NCBI RefSeq assembly: GCF_022844385.1 | Contig: NZ_JALHLX010000026.1 | Span: 1 to 36,644 of the forward strand | Length of the DNA: 36,644 nucleotides | Source of the DNA: Hydrogenophaga sp. | GTDB taxonomy: Bacteria > Pseudomonadota > Gammaproteobacteria > Burkholderiales > Burkholderiaceae_C | Direction: 5' to 3' | Shown: positions 34,786 through 36,644 of the stretch, one piece after another | Layout: every line of letters starts with the position of its first letter | How positions within the stretch are numbered: the stretch's first letter is position 1 | Program-made: the position numbers and the translations under genes | The notes under the pieces: model-generated | Database searches by the model: none | What the model was told of the DNA's origin: nothing | Seen by the model: the letters and a program-made list of their open reading frames with translations, nothing else

Positions 34786-36644
34786 ATGCCCATCATCCCG
34801 CCCAGCCTCGACGACCGCCGTTTTGACGATCTCGTTGAAGACCTGATCGCGCGCATTCCCGCGCACACGCCCGAGTGGACCAACCCGCGCCAGGGCGATC
34901 CCGGGCGCACGCTGCTGGAGTTGTTCGCGTGGTTGGGTGACGCGCTTCTCTATCGGGCCAACCTGATCCCCGAGCGCCAGCGCCTGGTGTTTCTGAAACT
35001 GCTCGGCCAAGGCCTGCGCGCGGCCCAGCCGGCGCGCGGCATCGTGGGGCTTTCCTACGCGCAGCCGCTGGCCGATCTGCGCGCGGGTTCGCTGCTGCCC
35101 GGCGCTCGCCTCAAGGGTGCGCAGCCCTTCGAGACCCTGGGTGAAACCACCGTGCTGCCGGTCACCGGCGAGGCCTACATCAAACGCAAACTCACCGATG
35201 CCGAAGCGGCCCGCATGGCCGACGTGATCAGCGGGCTCTCGCGCGTGCACCGCATCAGCGGCGCGGTGGAGGGTTATGAGACGCTCGCGGTGTTTGGCGA
35301 AGGGCGCGCCGAGCCGGGCGGTTTTGATGTGTTCGAGCGCTCGACCGACCGCGCCCTGTGGATCGCCTTGCTCGCACCCGCTGCGCCCAGCCCGCTGGAA
35401 CAGCAGGATGTGAACGACAGCGTGCGCGCCGCGCTCGGCGGAGGTGACACCGGCGTGCCCTCGCTGCTCTCGTTGGGCATCGTGCCCGCGCTGCCCTTGC
35501 CCGCGTTGTTCGAAGAGGTGGGTCCGCTGGCCGAGGTGCCGGTGGTCTGGGAAATGGTGACGCGCAAGCCCGGCACGCAGTCCCTGGACTACCTCACGCT
35601 GGAGCCGCTGCCGGGCAGTGACACCTCGCACGGCTTCACGCGGCCCGGTACCTTGCGCCTGCCGCTGCCGGGGGAAGACGATATCTGGGTGCCCTCCAAC
35701 CAGGTGGGTGTGAACCCGCTGGCCGGCGTGGGCGACGCACCGCCCCGGCTGGACGACGCGGCGCGTGCCGCGCGGCTGGTGGCCTGGCTGCGCGTGCGCC
35801 CGCGCCCGGGCAGCCAGGTGCAACGCCTGCCGCTCACCTGGCTGGGCATCAACGCCGCCGAGGTGGACCAGCGCGTGACGCTGCAAGGCCAGGTGCTCGG
35901 TACAAGCACCGGCGCTGCGGACCAGACGTTTGCCTTGCCCGCCGGCTCGGTGGACGGCGAGACGCTGGTGATCGAGGTGGAAGAGCCTGGCGGGCGCGGC
36001 TACCAACCGTGGCAGCGCGTGGACGACCTGGCTGCCATCAGCGCCGATCCGTTCAAGGCGCGCGAGGCCGGCGCGTTTGAGCTCGACGCCGAAGCCGGCA
36101 CCCTGCGTTTCGGTGACGGCGTGCGCGGCCGCATTCCCGAGCGGCTCATGCGCGTGCGCCTGGCGCGCGGGCGCTTCGGTGGTGGGCGCGCGGGCAACCT
36201 CGCACCCGGCAGCCTGAGCGAGATCTCTGCCACGCTGATCAACAGCCAGCGTGCCCCCGCCATGAAGGTGCACCAGCCCCTGCCCATGGACGGCGGAGAA
36301 GACGCCGAGACCCTGCCCCAGGCCGAGCGCCGGATCCCGGCCACGCTGCGCCACCAGCAGCGCGCGGTGACGGCCGACGATTTCAAACGCCTGGCGCTTG
36401 AAACACCCGCGGCCGACGTGGGCCGGGTCGAGGTGATGCCGCGCTTCAAGCCGCGTGACCGGCGCTTCAACGTGCCCGGTGTGGTGAGCGTGATGGTGCT
36501 GCCGTCTGCCGCGCTCGCGCCCGCACCCAACCCGCGGCCCGACCGGCCCTTCATCGAGCGCGTGCACGCCCACCTGTCCGCGCGTGTGCCGCTGGCCACC
36601 GAGCTGTATGTGATCGGCTGCGAATACGTGCCGCTGGGCCTGTC
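34786..36644 (+). CDS. Baseplate J/gp6-like protein (Afp11-like), partial at right edge
   Basis: About 619 codons are open to the window edge with no stop. The N-terminus, MPIIPPSLDDRRFDDLVEDL and PEWTNPRQGDPGRTLLELFAWLGDALLYRANLIPERQRLVFLKLLG, is typical of putative baseplate assembly proteins in eCIS clusters. Further motifs are FGDGVRGRIP (about residues 444-453), RFGGGRAGNLAPGSL and QRAVTADDFKRLALE, all of the baseplate J type. It should form the wedge of the baseplate with a further gpJ-like partner (Afp12-like) expected downstream. The ATG directly follows the gp25 stop. A long open frame on the opposite strand here is a composition artefact. Confidence 0.93.
   Translation, partial: MPIIPPSLDDRRFDDLVEDLIARIPAHTPEWTNPRQGDPGRTLLELFAWLGDALLYRANLIPERQRLVFLKLLGQGLRAAQPARGIVGLSYAQPLADLRAGSLLPGARLKGAQPFETLGETTVLPVTGEAYIKRKLTDAEAARMADVISGLSRVHRISGAVEGYETLAVFGEGRAEPGGFDVFERSTDRALWIALLAPAAPSPLEQQDVNDSVRAALGGGDTGVPSLLSLGIVPALPLPALFEEVGPLAEVPVVWEMVTRKPGTQSLDYLTLEPLPGSDTSHGFTRPGTLRLPLPGEDDIWVPSNQVGVNPLAGVGDAPPRLDDAARAARLVAWLRVRPRPGSQVQRLPLTWLGINAAEVDQRVTLQGQVLGTSTGAADQTFALPAGSVDGETLVIEVEEPGGRGYQPWQRVDDLAAISADPFKAREAGAFELDAEAGTLRFGDGVRGRIPERLMRVRLARGRFGGGRAGNLAPGSLSEISATLINSQRAPAMKVHQPLPMDGGEDAETLPQAERRIPATLRHQQRAVTADDFKRLALETPAADVGRVEVMPRFKPRDRRFNVPGVVSVMVLPSAALAPAPNPRPDRPFIERVHAHLSARVPLATELYVIGCEYVPLGL

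Noticed and set aside
33868..36573. 901-codon open frame on the minus strand opposite gp25 and gpJ genes
   Set aside because: It overlaps three operon genes on the other strand, has no recognisable motif and has shadow-frame composition.
23777..36644. Interpretation as a P2-like prophage tail or R-type tailocin
   Set aside because: DUF4255, Afp7-like and duplicated sheath/tube genes point to eCIS, and no lysis, capsid or tail-fibre genes are seen. The window ends inside the cluster, so this is not absolute.
23777..36644. Interpretation as a type VI secretion system
   Set aside because: There is no split TssB/TssC sheath, no TssJ/L/M complex and no ClpV in view; the hub is not a fused VgrG. 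The hydrophobic tail at 34250-34380 is not a TssL/TssM architecture.

Overview
The window is GC-rich, densely coded DNA from a betaproteobacterium. It is most likely Burkholderiales, and Comamonadaceae/Hydrogenophaga-like is my best guess from gene content and protein style, without any database search. No rRNA, tRNA, CRISPR array or insertion sequence was seen.

Positions 1-8200 hold a TCA-cycle block. On the minus strand lie sdhA (cut by the left edge), sdhD, sdhC and a GntR/HutC-type regulator. Divergent from the regulator, on the plus strand, are mdh, a CitE-like HpcH/HpaI-family lyase and acnB, closed by a strong hairpin terminator. The gntR-mdh gap holds a perfect 12-bp palindrome placed between two good sigma70-like promoters, so the regulator probably controls itself (and perhaps sdhCDAB) and mdh.

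Positions 8200-13900 are an envelope/accessory stretch between the two aconitase genes. It holds an XRE regulator divergent from a small four-helix membrane protein, two paralogous OmpA-type outer-membrane proteins with almost identical C-terminal halves, a collagen-like lipoprotein, a 52-residue DUF3309-type peptide and a DUF3494 (ice-binding-like) lipoprotein.

Positions 14140-23556 hold acnA, then a PDZ-less membrane-anchored trypsin-like protease leading into a MoxR ATPase - DUF58 - VWA operon. A class A FAD monooxygenase overlapping a Bug/TctC-type periplasmic binding protein follows, and the stretch ends in a perfect 16-bp inverted repeat.

Positions 23557 to the right edge contain the most interesting element: a single-strand, tightly packed operon for a contractile injection system of the extracellular (eCIS; Afp/PVC-like) type. 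In order it encodes a DUF4255 tail-terminator-like protein, an unknown 272-residue protein, the main sheath, tube, a divergent second sheath, a second tube with a low-complexity N-terminal arm, an Afp7-like protein with a degenerate LysM region and Gly/Ala tail, a 56-residue protein, a gp27-like hub, a separate gp5-like spike, an unrecognised 548-residue protein ending in a long hydrophobic segment, a gp25-like baseplate protein and a gpJ-like baseplate protein cut by the right edge. The tape measure, AAA+ ATPase, fibres and cargo expected for such a particle are not in the window and may lie to the right. The hydrophobic C-terminus of the 548-residue protein raises the possibility of a membrane-attached rather than freely released particle.
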